Assembly: GCA_963853835.1 (NCBI GenBank)
Contig: OY970832.1
Span: 24,112,208 to 24,176,207, forward strand
Length of the DNA stretch: 64,000 bases
Source: Calendula officinalis
Taxonomy: Eukaryota > Streptophyta > Magnoliopsida > Asterales > Asteraceae
Reading direction: 5' to 3'
The translations under genes and the position numbers were made by a program. Every line of letters begins with the position of its first letter. Position 1 is the first letter of the stretch. The notes beneath the pieces were generated by a model. The model made no database searches and had not been told where the DNA came from. It worked only from the letters and a program-made list of their open reading frames with translations. Shown here one piece after another: positions 11,105 to 23,348 of this stretch.

Positions 11105-11698
11105 TTAGTATAACACATGTTACCTAACATGTTGTCAAAATTTAATTAAAAAGAAAAAATACTCCGTATTTACTTATATGCTTACTTATCTACTCAAGAC
11201 TTATTTGATTAAAACAAATGTTAAAATCAAGTTATGATATGAAAAAAAGAATTAATATATTAGATGTATATTATGATAAGTAGCAAGATAAAGTATATAT
11301 AGGAATTAATATCATTTGTCTTAATTAAATATGTTTTCATTGTAGGTTATGTGTAAAGTTAGGCATGTTTATGTTTTGTATATACATACGGAGAGTTCGT
11401 ATTAATCCTTACTAAATTTGGTTATTTTTTTATATTTTTATTTGATCTATAAATTAAATTATGAAATTGTGTAAAACACTTTTCTACGTATATATAATAT
11501 GCGCTTATTTTTTTTTTATTGCGTGTACATATTTTTCTAACGAAGTGATATTTAGGTAGTACTACTCAAACACCACAAAAAGTTTGGGAAAAACATTTTC
11601 TCACCGACCAAACTTCTTTGATCTCACCAAATCCCATCACAGTCCACAGCCTTCAATTAGCGACCTCCCAAAATACATAACCACACAAGATGTGACTC
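11105..11698. other. AT-rich intergenic DNA
   Basis: No gene, repeat array or element end could be recognised here. Confidence 0.5.
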
Positions 11699-11701
11699 TA
11701 A

Positions 11702-11984
11702 GACTAAGTGTAACGGAGGGGTCGTATGCATGCATCTCTCCTTCTGTCCTTCCCTTTGTACACGTCCCGCCCGTTACAAGCTCACACCGCGACGCGTCCC
11801 TCGAGCTCAAAGGTCGTCCAGGCGACCGATACATGTCGCCATTTTTCAAAGGGAAGAAGGTTTTTCAAAGGGGAATGGTTTGGTCGCCTTGTTACGTGGG
11901 TTTGGTCGGGGTTTGTAATGTGTTTGGTCGAGCTGATGTGTCAGAGGTGACCACTGAAACAGTGGTCACCCATTACGCATAGTC
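11702..11984. mobile_element. PIF/Harbinger-type MITE, 283 bp, TAA duplication
   Basis: The ends are GACTAAGTGTAACGG and CATTACGCATAGTC, imperfect inverted repeats, flanked by TAA at 11699-11701 and 11985-11987. A 3-bp TWA duplication is the PIF/Harbinger signature. A subterminal palindrome at 11946-11970 has GGTGACCACTG and its complement around AAA. The end matches the left end at 56908, which precedes a Harbinger-type transposase. The open frames inside are not credible genes. Confidence 0.82.
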
Positions 11985-12194
11985 TAACTATTGAAAATTG
12001 TGATCAAATTCAAGTTTGGTTACTAGTGTTATATTAATTTTTCCTCTTCGGACTAAACATATGACTAAACTCCCATAGTGCTTAACAAACTTACGACTAA
12101 ACCTTAAAATTGATTTTATAAATACATGTATCAATAACCATGCATAACGTACAAGCCACCATGTATAATATACAAACGACCAAATTGAAGGAAA

Positions 12195-12292
12195 AATAAA
12201 AGGGGGACGTGATTGCCGGTTGTCGCATAATGGGATGGACGCGTCCTTGGAGGGGGTCGTGGTCGTCAGATGACCACCCATTACGTTTTGTC
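12195..12292. mobile_element. Fragment of the same PIF/Harbinger MITE family
   Basis: The right end reads CCCATTACGTTTTGTC followed by TAA, matching the terminus at 11984. The subterminal GATGACCACC also matches. The left end is not recognisable, so the copy is truncated or decayed. Confidence 0.55.
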
Positions 12293-12633
12293 TAACACGT
12301 ATATAAATGGTGAAACTGTTTGTAGGAAGGGGCGTCTCCGAGATTCTGAAAGCCTTGTGCGAACAGACGAAAGTGGCCCCCCTAAATACAAGATATATAT
12401 AAAAACTTGGACTTTCTATGTTTTTTCTATTAAATTATTAAGTTGACTTAAAACTTTAAGATTATATATATATACTAGCTACATAACCCGCCCGATGGGC
12501 GGGTATGCTTCAAAATTTAGTATGTAGAAAAATCCCAACAACGATTAATAATTTTACAAATGACATAATAATGTTGTAGCTGTAATGATGAATTGATAGA
12601 AAAATCGATACATTAAGAAATGTTACATAAAAT

Positions 12634-15333
12634 TTACAAACGAAATAAGACTTCTTTGTAAACTACCCCCTCAGAGCTTTTGTTAGCCTTTTCATCTTCA
12701 GAATCCGTGTCTAGATCATCTAGATTAATAAAGACACGGCGTTTCTTATTACTCGAAGTGCCGCTGCCAGAAGCCCCATCACATGAAGAAGGTGTGTGCA
12801 TGTCGAGCACACGTTTGACACTATCATCAGCCATGCTAACCTTCCTTATCAAGTTTGAAAGCGTGTTGAAATCCTCCAACGGCTCATCCTCCGGCTGAAA
12901 AAAGATACTCAAATAATTATTAAAATTATACAAATTTGAGTATAATTATGTTTTTGCATAAAATATACAGTAGCATAAGGTTACCTCATCCACAACATCA
13001 GCCACTACACGGTCTACAATAAAATTTTGTTTGAAATGCTTGATGAGTTGAGGATCCTCAGACATACCATCACATCGGTAGGTGTGGTTATTCTTGCCAT
13101 GGTTTTCTTTAGAATACCACAACTTTAACAGTAATTTTTTACCGAGGATCATATTCAACTCATCGGGGTAGTACTTGGAAGGATCCTTTCCGTATTTGTC
13201 AATTAAGTCCCAGACACTAAGGCCGGTCAACTTGTGAACAGAGCTGTTGAAAAACACAACTTGTGCCGTACCAGTCTCATCGATGACTGTTACAACCACC
13301 CTAAACCTGTTAATAAAAAAATTATAAACAGTAAAAATTAGGAGATAATGTGTCATTATGGTTGAGATTCAAATTTTCGTCAATTCAGGGAAATCTTACC
13401 TTGAAACGGTTTGTACTGCCCCACAGTCGTCGCATTCGTAAGTAGTATGGCGATTATTTGCTGATCTTACTTTCACTTTTTTGGTGCACTCCTTGCATGC
13501 TATATAAGACCATCCCATTTGTATTTGTACACAATGAATGGTTGCAAAGACGATGCAGTGGGAATCCTGAATATTTTAAATTAACGTGAGAGTAAATTAA
13601 ATGAAACCATCAGTAGGTAGATGTATTATTGTATTAGTTATTGGAATAATGGTTTTACATACCTGTTGAATCTGACGAATATGAGCCACCATGCTTTTAA
13701 CCGAACCCCTAAAGAAATCTGATACGGTAACCACTTTAGCATCAGGTGTGAAGAACTCAATTTTGAATTGGTTTGGATCATAATCCTCCTGATTTTCAGC
13801 ACTGAAATACAATTATAAACCAACCAGAAATGTTAAACTAATTATGGTTTTTAAAAACATTTATTTGACAATAATAAATGTTACTCACTCTGTTTTAAAT
13901 GCAAGAATAGCGGGGTGATCCTGATCAATAATTATCTTTATTCCGAACAAAGCGTTATGGACCGCCGGTGCCTCTGCATCGTGTGTGTAACAAAAACAAT
14001 TAAAAAAAAAAGAATTTGCTTTGTATTAGGTATTTGGGCACGTATATCACGTAATTTAAAAAAAGAGTAATACTTAAATTGATTATTTTTAATTAAAAAA
14101 CTGAATCAAATTACATGATTTTTTTAAGTGTGAATTTTTGCTATAAATCATACCTTTAAAGTACTTAACCTTTCCATCTGTAGTAACACGACAAAATGTC
14201 TAAATTTTTCTGGATCAGTGGCATAATCATTCAACATCGTGGCCCACTCTTCCCAAAATGTTAAATCAAGCTGTTCTCCCATGTTTTTATTTTTTAATTA
14301 ATTATATATAAATATCTTAAAATAATTCATATGTATATAAATATGTATGTCAGTAGTATGTACATGTTATCCTCGACCACAACAGTACGTCGAAATTTCA
14401 TACCACTTTGCGTGGGTACCTTTACAATCTCCATAATCCCAACAACAGAGCCAATAACATCTGAAACAGATTAAAATATTTTAAAGCAGTATGTATAAAT
14501 TAAATATATCCATGCGATAAAAATATTATATAAAAGTTAAATTTAAAATATAAGTAGGACGTACCAACAACGTCTTTTTCAGCATAAGTACGATCTGCCG
14601 ACTTAATCTCAGTATACGGTTCGAGCAGTAAACTATACAAATTGTCATCAATTTGATCAATTCGAGTAACAGTTGTGTTGAACCCAAATGCAAGTTTATA
14701 CTTATGTGGTAATAAAGGGTAAATTCCAGTATTCTGATAAATAATGAAGTTTGAAATCTCATAACACTTTCCTTCCTCGAAAAGCGGCTCGAACTTATGC
14801 ATGAACTCTCTTTTAATCCAAATTTGGATTCGATCATTCTGTTAAATTTCAAAATTTAAGCATGTTTTAATTAAATCAATTGCACAAAAAGTTATATGAT
14901 GTATTGACATCAAATACCTGATCATCATGCAGAACTAAGTCTAGAGAATATGGGTTATGCGGTTCGTTCTTACGGTGGGAATGCTAGATTGAAAGACATC
15001 TCCCCCGAACAGATATGTTCCGTAACCCCGCATCTATTTTCCCTATTGGTATAATGGTTTTCTGTTTGAAGGTTTATGAAATAAACATTTAGAAGTTAAT
15101 AATCTTATATACTAAATAATTAAAAAATGTATGTATGTAATTTATTTACCTTGGGTTGTTTCCATGTTAACAGGACTTTGTGTTGAATTTTCAGTGGGAC
15201 GGAATCTTCGGGACCCTATTGATATACCTGAACTTGCCAAACGCCTCAGATTGCCGCCAGAGGAATTTGGTGTTTCTGGTAGTTCAGCTTCGCTTTTCCT
15301 TTGTCGGTGTTGGTATTCATACTGAAGATACAA
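12634..15333 (-). pseudogene. RPA1-like (replication protein A 70 kDa) gene of the Helitron, frameshifted
   Basis: Single-strand DNA-binding OB-fold protein of the RPA large-subunit type often carried by plant Helitrons. Recognisable exons (minus strand): 15333-15150, 15061-about 14918 (unclear inside), 14838-14565 (with IQIWIKREFMHKFEPLFEEG), 14460 onward, about 14280-14161 (with LTFWEEWATMLND), 13973-13889, 13801-13663, 13566-13400 (zinc finger CKEC and CDDC), 13306-12985 (last OB fold), 12894-12634 (acidic tail with a KKRR basic patch). Most junctions have GT-AG ends in consistent phase. Two breaks are seen: one near 14170-14180, where the frame shifts within the OB-fold strand before the intron, and one near 14965-14975, where a TAA interrupts the N-terminal part. 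The exon boundary near 14290-14360 could not be resolved. Probably not functional, although sequence error cannot be excluded. Confidence 0.75.
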
Positions 15334-16198
15334 AGTAATTTGCGGTTTATAATACTTTCCCTTTAATTTTATTTTTTATAAACTTTTACGAAAATATAAT
15401 AAAATTTTTACAACAATTTTGTTATTATATTAATAAAACATAATACAGTGTTTATATATAACATTATGTTAATGATTATATACTTAAGTAATATGCTCTA
15501 ATTTAGGGATATATATATATATAAATCCTTCCCAAATATGTGCGAATTAGTTATGGCAATTATTAATAATTAAATTATTCATGTTTTAATCGACCATTAA
15601 TATTTTACCAAAACATTAGGAAAGTTTGAAAATATTAAATGAAATATTAATGGTTATAATAATTAAGTAATTTTGTTTTGGAATATTTGTTAAAAAATTA
15701 GATAATTTTAAACTGACTTTTCAATTAAACATGCAGTGGTGAAACTTTACATTCTTCGACCCTATGGTATGCACTTTATATAGGGGTGGATGAGTTTTGA
15801 ATTTTACATTCGGGTTTTGGCATAAGATTTGATTTCAAAAAAAGAATAGATTACTCCTGGCTCTTGATAAGTAATAAAAAAGTTTTTTAAATTTATTGTT
15901 TTGAAATTTAAAATAGGAATGATAATTAATTGTGTTGATTCTTTAGAATTACTATTTATTTTAATTCATGTTTTGACAGGATACCGTTGCCTGTAAATCC
16001 GGTTTACAATAACTACGTTCCTATCAAGAATGCATCTTTTCCAAAAATAAAGCCTACAATTACGGGTAAAGAGAGAAGTTTATGAGGAATGAATGGACCA
16101 ATGCCAGAATTACACGTGGCATTGTCCACCAATCAAAAGCCAGCGTTGTGATGATGTGGCATGAAGTCATAATGTGTAGCCTCATATATAGGGGAGGA
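15334..16198. other. 5' non-coding part of Helitron 1
   Basis: AT-rich sequence upstream of the RPA1-like gene. Only the block at about 16095-16140 (complement of GACAATGCCACGTGTAATTC) is shared with the 5' region of Helitron 2, which marks it as part of the Helitron 5' end or promoter. Confidence 0.6.
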
Positions 16199-16367
16199 TT
16201 GATTTTGATAATGACAACCCTTAGGGCTGTCATGAGACATGCATTTAAAATTTGTACATCAATTTATAACCTACTCCTCAATTTTAGGAATTACTCAATT
16301 GTACAACTTTTTATGCACTTAGTGACAGCCCAAAGAGCCGTCATTATCAAAACCCTATATATATAAG
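16199..16367. mobile_element. MITE-like inverted repeat interrupted by Helitron 1
   Basis: The left arm GATTTTGATAATGACAACCC... and the right arm, whose complement is GGTTTTGATAATGACGGCTC, form long imperfect inverted repeats that both continue into a GGGCTGTCA block. The right arm extends into TATATATA, and similar TATATATA lies just left of Helitron 1 (12460-12474). The Helitron therefore probably inserted in the left arm. The superfamily is not clear. Confidence 0.55.
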
Positions 16368-16733
16368 ACGTATATAAAAAATGGGCCCCTGAAAAATATG
16401 GGTCGTGTACGGTTATACATGTTGCACCTCCTCAAAGACACCCTTGTTTGTAGGTTTTGATCTTGACACAACTCTATTACGAAATTGGTGAATGTGATAA
16501 CTGATAAGCAAATAGAAATCCAGGCTCCCTCTCTATCCCTCCCTCCTCCCCTCTTAGAGACACACATGATATGGGTTTAGAAATGATTTACAAGTTCTTT
16601 CGATTGATTGTGATAACTGGTTCCTTTTTTTTTTTAATGTATCACTTATTTATATAGTATTATCTTGTTTTATTTAGTTTCTTACTTCTGACTTCATAAT
16701 ATTTTATTATTAATACCAGCCAACACTATTATA

Positions 16734-17051
16734 CTTCCTCCGATTCAAAATAAGTGATATATTTTGGGTTTTACAGTTTTTTAGGTAAAAAATTATAATA
16801 ATGGTTAAATTAAATTAATTGGATGATTAGTTGGGAATGAGTTTCACATCTTTTGAATAAAGTGGAGTTAATGGTGTTTAAAAGTTAAAGTAAGGGTAAA
16901 TGTGTCATTTCATTTTGTTAAAGTAGGTATTTCGTGGGTGTCAGTCCTATTATTTTTTTGCCAAATAAGATAAATATTTATAGTGTATCACTTATTTTGA
17001 TTTACTCAAAAAAAAAAAAAAAGTGTATCATTTATTTTGAATCGGAGGAAA
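16734..17051. mobile_element. Stowaway-like MITE
   Basis: It starts CTTCCTCCGATTCAAAATAA after TA and ends TTTTGAATCGGAGGAA. It is the same family as 10438-10750 but with more mismatches, and the right TA is degraded. Confidence 0.85.
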
Positions 17052-17787
17052 GATATATACAATTATGGTTTAAAGATCAATGTTCACTAGAAATTTACAT
17101 AATGACTACCAAAAAACCTTGATAATTACATTATGCACCCCTAATTTTGAGACCATCAATTATTATAGACAAATTTACCCCTTAATCCTACGTAAACTCA
17201 TTTCATTGGTAAATTTTACCACTTCTTCAACATAATTAGAAAACATGATAATTTGAAGTAGTTGGCTTATGAGTTATGACTGAGATTTTTTCTTCCTAAT
17301 CCTAACTAGCTTCAAAGAATAAGGCTAGACTATTAACTATATATCATTTATGAATGGATAAACGGTGACTTTTGTCATTTTCTTCTAGAATTTCTTATAT
17401 AACGTATATTTAAAGATCTAAAATTCTTAACAAAAAGTTGGCTGACAAAATGGTCAGCCGCCTTATGCATGCAGAGCTCTAGCTTCTGAGACAACCCAAG
17501 TTTGACTCTCCCCTACTGTAGATTTCTTTTATTTTTTTCATAATTTCTCTTTTAGCTATCATTTCCTCAACTTTTTTACCTTTTTTTTTTCAACTTTAAT
17601 AAAATTATATTTTATTTTCACATGAATTTTAACTTTTCTGAAATATAAATTTACTCCCTAAACTTTTATATTTAATATCTATATTTCCCCCCCTAAATAT
17701 AACGATTTACCATCGAAACATTTATACATTTACATAACTAATGAATTTATATACAACTAACAGTGATGGTTTTCTGAAGACAATATG
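17052..17787. other. AT-rich intergenic DNA
   Basis: No supported gene or element end was found. Confidence 0.5.
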
Positions 17788-18079
17788 TTAGGGGGAGGTC
17801 GCATGTCCCTCCCTCCATCCCTTCACTTTGGACACGTTCCAACCTTTACGTGATTTCTTTCAAAACGCGTTACCAAGCATCAAAGGTTGTCCAGACGATC
17901 GTTGTGAGTCGCTATTTTTCAAAGGAGAAGTGAGTGTTTTTAAGGGAATGGGTTTGGTAGGCTGCTTACGTGGGTTTGGTCATGATTTTTCATGTGTTTG
18001 GTCGCAAGAGAAAAGGTTGATGTGTCGGTGAGGTGGCGGACGTGACCACTATTACAGTGGTCACTCCTTACGCCCAATC
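17788..18079. mobile_element. PIF/Harbinger-type MITE with degraded left end
   Basis: The right end CTTACGCCCAATC is followed by TAA (18080-18082). A subterminal palindrome has GTGACCACT and AGTGGTCAC. Internal blocks (CAAAGGTTGTCCAG..., TTTTCAAAGG) match the element at 11702-11984. The left terminus near GGGGGAGGTCGCATG lacks a clear inverted repeat. Confidence 0.65.
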
Positions 18080-18199
18080 TAACTACTATTATTATAATAA
18101 TTTATTTAGTGCTTTTTTGTTTATATTATTAATAATTTACTATATAAAATTTGTTTCAAAGAGGCCTACATTTGCAAAATAACAAAATATACAATCTTA

Positions 18200-18276
18200 T
18201 AATTTAACCCTTATTAAAATCTTTTGCCTAAAATCGTGAAATCCAAAGTGTATCACTTATTTTGAATCGGAGGAAG
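18200..18276. mobile_element. Terminal fragment of the Stowaway-like MITE family
   Basis: The sequence ending TTTTGAATCGGAGGAAG|TA is the complement of the left end of the element at 10438. The rest of the element is missing. Confidence 0.75.
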
Positions 18277-20128
18277 TACTAAAGACAAGGAGCAACGCGC
18301 GTGAAGTATAATGCTCGTTTTGATACAATTTTCATAATTAAACATGTGATCAATATTATTGTTATTCTCATTGTAACACCACAAAATTTATAAAGCGTTT
18401 TTTTTTATAAAATGTGCGGAAGCATAAAGATAATATATGAGTTTTAGGTTTAGGTTTACAAACCAAACGTCCTAAAATAAACTCCAAATAATAATATTTA
18501 AACGGTGTTAATAAACGGCATGACTCATTTTACAAAACATATCCAATTGAGCTTGGTCACTCATTCCGTCAAAAGCACCGATCAACCTGAAAAGAGTCAA
18601 CGAGGTAGGGATTAGCACAAAGCTAAGTGAATAAATATAATCCACAAAGTCTGTAAAGCACAACAAGCAAGTACAAACATCTCCACGATCGAAAAACCAC
18701 ATAATCACATAATCACTATATGTTCAAGAAGCTCGGGGGTCCTGCAGGAGCCTAAAACCATCGTCAGCCCAACGACGGTACCCGAAAGCCTGTACCCAAC
18801 TTCCCGGTAACCCCCTTACGTATAATGTATACAGGTAAGGTCCGAATACCATATGAGTCGATACATATGTGTGACAACCCTCGCGATTGGGTGTTTAACC
18901 TAACGTCTATTTGTGATCACTTTGTTTGTATTTCCTATGGCTTTAATAAAAGTACACCTTTTATCGTATAACTCTAGCAAAACATATAATTTATTACAGT
19001 GGTAAACTGTAATTTAGCGAGTTGGTGACCAAACTAAAACCAAAACAATAAACTTTGTATATTATAATAAAGTTTTATATAAACTAAAGTGTTTGGTATA
19101 AAAGGTTGTACAAACTATAACATTAAAATAAAAGTACAAAATTAATATTCAAGAAAAAGATAATTATTTAAATAAAATCTTTAAAATAAATTCTAAATTT
19201 GATGCATGTCCACCCCTGATCGATGCATGCATGTAATCTCTTTATGTCCTTTTGAACTTAAAATTCAAATGTTGTCCGCTATCTCACCGAATTCCCTAAT
19301 ATCAAGTACACATTTATAATATTTTATTAATATACGGTGCTATCCTTTCATCATACCATGACCACTTGCAGTACCTGCATTCCGTTTCATGCGGGTACGT
19401 GTAGAATAAAACGAATATTCTATTCAAATAGTAGTGCTTATCTCCAGTTATCACCCAACACCTTTCAACTTTTGTACTCTACTCTATAAAAGCCTATCGT
19501 CACCATCTCACCATTCCGTTTACCCACTCACACAAGCAGAAGCAATTCAGACGAATTCCGGTGCTCCACGGTTGATTTCGGCGATCTTATAAGTTTTCCG
19601 ACGATCTCGTTCTTGGTCTCTTTCTCCCGATCGATAGAAAAGATTCTCCGGCGACACGTTAGCTCCGACAATCTATTTTGGCTCTCGATCTCCCCACAGT
19701 TGCGAGGTATAGCCTCTTATTCATTCTTTCTGTATTCTAAATCATGTATGAGTGTGCGTTTGTATGTTTTTGATTGCTGGGTTTTGTCTCCGTCGTACCC
19801 CCTCGTCTCCGACGTAGGGCGGTTTTCTGTTTGGTTGTATGGATTACTGTTTTTAACGAATCATCGCATCTTAATATTTAACTGATTAATATTCGAGTTT
19901 TTGTGTGTAAAACTAGATTAAATGCTTTTTATTTTTAAATTGAGTCCATCAGTAGTTGGTTCGGACTATACAGCAAACTCAAAGCCCAAATTACATTTAA
20001 TTTTAAAAAAACAAGTTTTGATAAATGATATATCATGTTGTTATTAAAGATTTATTTAAATCACTTAAAATTTCAATTAATTCTTTACGTATTTTATTAT
20101 TGATTATTTATTAATAATTAGTTAAGTA

Positions 20129-20371
20129 CTCCCTCCGTCCCACAATAAAGTTCCCATTTACTTTGGGCACAAGTATTTAGGAGATAGTTGATAGTGGGGT
20201 CTTTGGTACTATTTTTGATTAAAATATAAAGTTAATTGGAAAGAGAAAGTGTTTTTAAGAGATAGTTGGTGGTGGGGCCCATAATAATAATATTATTTAA
20301 TAGAAATGGGAACTTTTTTGTGGGACAAAATTTATGATAGAAATGAGAACTTTTTTGTGGCACGGAGGAAG
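20129..20371. mobile_element. Stowaway MITE, 243 bp, TA duplication
   Basis: The ends CTCCCTCCGTCCCACAATAA and the complement of CTTCCTCCGTGCCACAAAAA are flanked by TA at 20127-20128 and 20372-20373. CTCCCTCCGT is the canonical Stowaway terminus. This is a different subfamily from the 313-bp elements. Confidence 0.88.
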
Positions 20372-20840
20372 TATTATTTAAATAATTATCTTTGAAAATG
20401 AATCGGTTATAGGCAAATAACGTGCACCACTTTTCGAAAAAAAAATTATATAAAATTATACGACCACATTTAATATACAAGTCCAACATCACCGACTCAC
20501 CAACATATCGCTCGATTCTAAGACCACGTGAGAAATTCGTTATGCATCATGTAGTCTAGGTATGTCATTTGAACCATCTCTTATTTGTTTAAATTCTATG
20601 CGTTTAGGACGCTAGGACTGTTTGGTTGGAAACACCAACACTTGTGATTGTAAAATTTGGTAGCTGTGCTAAAGTGAGTTCATAGCCCCTCTTTTATTTA
20701 CGTTTTTTTTATTTACTATTTTGGGGTGAGAAACATATTAACTATTTTGTAAATACTTCTTATACACTTATGTGTATTTAACAACAACTGTTCTTTTGAA
20801 AACGTTTATGATTAGTATTTTAGTACACTTAATCCTGATC

Positions 20841-20986
20841 AATACTTGCCATGAGATTGGTGAATACTTACCATGAGGGTGAACACTTGCCATGAATTGG
20901 AGAACACTTGCCATGAGATTGGTGAACACTTCCCATAAGTTGGTGAACACTTGCCATGAGTTTGGTTAACACGTGCTATAAGGCGA
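20841..20986. repeat. Tandem repeat, about 7 units of 19-23 bp
   Basis: The unit is close to AACACTTGCCATGAGTTGGT. Units differ by a few substitutions and small indels, and the last one is the most diverged. It lies within the probable solo LTR 18372-21475. Confidence 0.8.
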
Positions 20987-21480
20987 TGTACACAATGTGA
21001 GACTAATATGTGACACTACGTTTAATACAAAAGAATTCAAATATTATTTTAGTACACGAGTTGCACTTGTAAACATTTGTGAACAAATCAAAAATTTATA
21101 AAGTTATAAACCTGTGAACTCACCAACCATTGTGTTGACACTTTTTCTAATATGTTTTCTCAGGTAACAGAAATTAAGTCTTTTCAAGGTTCGATTTTGG
21201 TCAAGGATTGTCATGCATTGGTTTCAATAATAAGTCTTATGACACAACTTTTTCATTTACAACATTTATTTTGGTTTACGTTAAAACAATTTCTTTTTGA
21301 TGTTTGTAACGACATTGGCAATCCATTTTTCAATTTATGCGAAGTTTACTATTATTGATGTGTTATGTTGCTAATTAGTCGCACCTCGTTCTTCCGCAAA
21401 ACTATTTTATCAAATAGACATTTATCAAATACCAATATATACCTAAAACTACTAGGCTGGTTTTAGGATGTTACACTTAT

Positions 21481-22000
21481 TATTATTTTAAATACAAACT
21501 ATATGAACAATACTACTCATTTAAAAAAAATCAGATGAGGTACTAAGACCTGTGCCATCGGAGACATCGGTTGATGTCTCCTTTGGCGTCGATTGTTTCC
21601 ATTGATGGCACGGCTTGTCGGTTTACATCCGTCAGTCCAACTCATCACTAAGTCGAAGAGTTGAGAAGGGATTTTGGTGGGGCAAAGTATTTTAATAAGG
21701 TATTTGATATTTTTGTTTATATATTTTATAATGGTGTGGCTCATAAAACTAAAGACAGATGTATTGATGACATGTATATATAAATTGAATATCAGTTGAA
21801 GTATCAGCTGACGTACTACTGATTCAACCAAAAATAAAGTATTAGTTAGCAGACAGTGACCATACTCTGTTGTACCAAGTCCTAAACATTTTCTTGTTTT
21901 TGGTCATTTTGTCATATAGTTTTGATTCCTCTATTGTAAGGTATGGCAATTGTGAAGTATCTTAATAATTCATATTATCATCGAAACTTGGAAGATAGAT
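21481..22000. other. Intergenic DNA with a small hairpin
   Basis: No gene is seen. A perfect 9-bp inverted repeat, GGAGACATC-GGTT-GATGTCTCC, lies near 21560-21582 and may be the centre of a decayed MITE. Confidence 0.5.
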
Positions 22001-22711
22001 TAGGTATGTGCACGGTTCAAGAACCGGACCAAACTTGACCGACCTGGTTAGGACTGAGAACCGAAAATCGTCTTTTTTGTGGACCGAGGACCGGACCGAA
22101 AAGGAACGGTTCGGTTTTTGTTGGGTATTTTCGGTTCGGAGCGATTTGGACCGTCTGGAACCGAATGTAGTTTACAATGTTTAAAAAAAGTCATATTTTT
22201 TTACTGTTTTAAGGTGCAAAAAGGCTGCTGTTTTGAGCAGTTTTAGCTGCTGTAAAAGATTTATGAATGAACATACCGTATCACGAAATTACGTCTGATT
22301 GAGATCGATGTAAAGGGTTTACGATTGAGAGGCGAGTGCTACGGTTTACGATTGTGATTTGAGAGACGTACGAGTGTTATGGGAATTGGAAAACCGACGG
22401 TCGCTGGTGTATATAAACATTACGTAAAAAAACAGCTGGCGTGATACATTTCTGGGTTTCAATTTTGGGCCAAAGATACATTTATGGGTTTTTGATTTTG
22501 GGCCAAAGATACATTGCTGAGTTTTTTTAATGGGCCAAAAACACTAACGTTCCTACTCGGTCCCAGTCGGTTCCTTCGGTTTTTACTCGAACCGACCCGA
22601 AATCTTCGGTTCTCATAAATTCAGGACCATGGACCGGACCATCGGATGCGGTTCTGTTAGGGTTCAGTTCCTTCGGTCCCAGTCAGTTCCGGTCCATTCT
22701 GTAGAGGCCTA
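22001..22711. mobile_element. Non-autonomous hAT-type element, 711 bp
   Basis: It starts TAGGTATGTGCACGG and ends GTAGAGGCCTA. It is flanked by a perfect 8-bp duplication AGATAGAT (21993-22000 and 22712-22719), the hAT hallmark. Both ends are filled with short GGACCG/CGGTTC microrepeats in both orientations, and the middle is AT-rich. No transposase remains. Confidence 0.85.
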
Positions 22712-22719
22712 AGATAGAT

Positions 22720-23348
22720 AATATCATAATAATAATCAACTTCAATCTCAAACGATTTAATAGATTTTTTGCTATCATTTATGCTCCGCTACGACAACGC
22801 CCATAAGATCTAGCTATTTGGGTAGTCATCAATTGACAGTTAGATAACGTATGCTGCGACTCTTAGATTTTGGAAATCAACCTAACAAGCAATAAATAGA
22901 AATAATAACAAAATCCAATATTGATTAAAAAAGCAGAGATGGGCTTATACACATACATTTTGTAATCACTGCGACTCCAGTGATCACTTAATCAATTATA
23001 TTACAACTTATAATCTAATTTTCCAAATCAAGAACTCTAAATTTAATTATTGCAGCCTCATCAAACGCCCCTCGATCAATTTTGCACTACATAATCTTAA
23101 AATTGTTTTAATTTGGATTCTGAAACTCTATTTTGTAGCTTTATATACTCTTAATTACCAAAATTATTACAACAAGACATAAGAATATTCAATGGTGCAT
23201 ATTAAAAAGTATAAACCAACAAAAGCGAAGATCGAAGGAATGCATAATTCTTTGATGTGTTTGGAACAAAATATACTTCTTTAATTATAATCAAGATTAA
23301 ATGCGATATAATACCGAATGCAAGAAAAATTTGATGATAACACTCAGA
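22720..23348. other. Intergenic DNA downstream of the small plastid gene
   Basis: No supported feature; the right part is the presumed 3' untranslated region of the gene at 23349-23717. Confidence 0.5.

Larger units (their letters stand above)
12475..16198 (-). mobile_element. Helitron 1 (3.7 kb) with an RPA1-like gene
   Basis: Read on the minus strand, the element starts TCCTCCCCTATATATGA at 16198, directly after an A. It ends with a hairpin CCCGCCC-ATC-GGGCGGG followed by TTATGTAG and CTAG at 12478-12475, with T next. A|TC...hairpin...CTAG|T is the Helitron signature. Both ends match the second Helitron at 45523-48521: the 5' end TCTTCTCCTATATATGA, an internal block GACAATGCCACGTGTAATTC near the 5' end, and the 3' hairpin. 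It encodes an RPA1-like protein, a known plant Helitron cargo, but no Rep/helicase, so it is non-autonomous. Confidence 0.85.
18372..21475. mobile_element. Probable solo LTR, about 3.1 kb, possibly composite
   Basis: It starts TGTAACACCAC and ends GGATGTTACA. The flanks are CTCAT (18367-18371) and CTTAT (21476-21480), a 4/5 match to a target-site duplication. A TATA box (TATAAAAG, 19485-19492) is followed by a leader-like region and GT-rich sequence, as in LTR promoters. Another LTR-like start, TGTGACAACCC, at 18870 means that two elements may be merged here. A MITE (20129-20371) and a tandem repeat (20841-20986) lie inside. No protein-coding region was found. Confidence 0.5.

Noticed and set aside
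11584..11982. 132-codon plus-strand open frame
   Set aside because: It spans the end of a Harbinger-type MITE; the frame is not shared by the sister MITE at 17788 and shows no protein motif.
18870..18880. TGTGACAACCC as the start of a separate LTR
   Set aside because: No matching end with a 5-bp ATATG duplication could be found, so only a composite or uncertain status is noted for 18372-21475.
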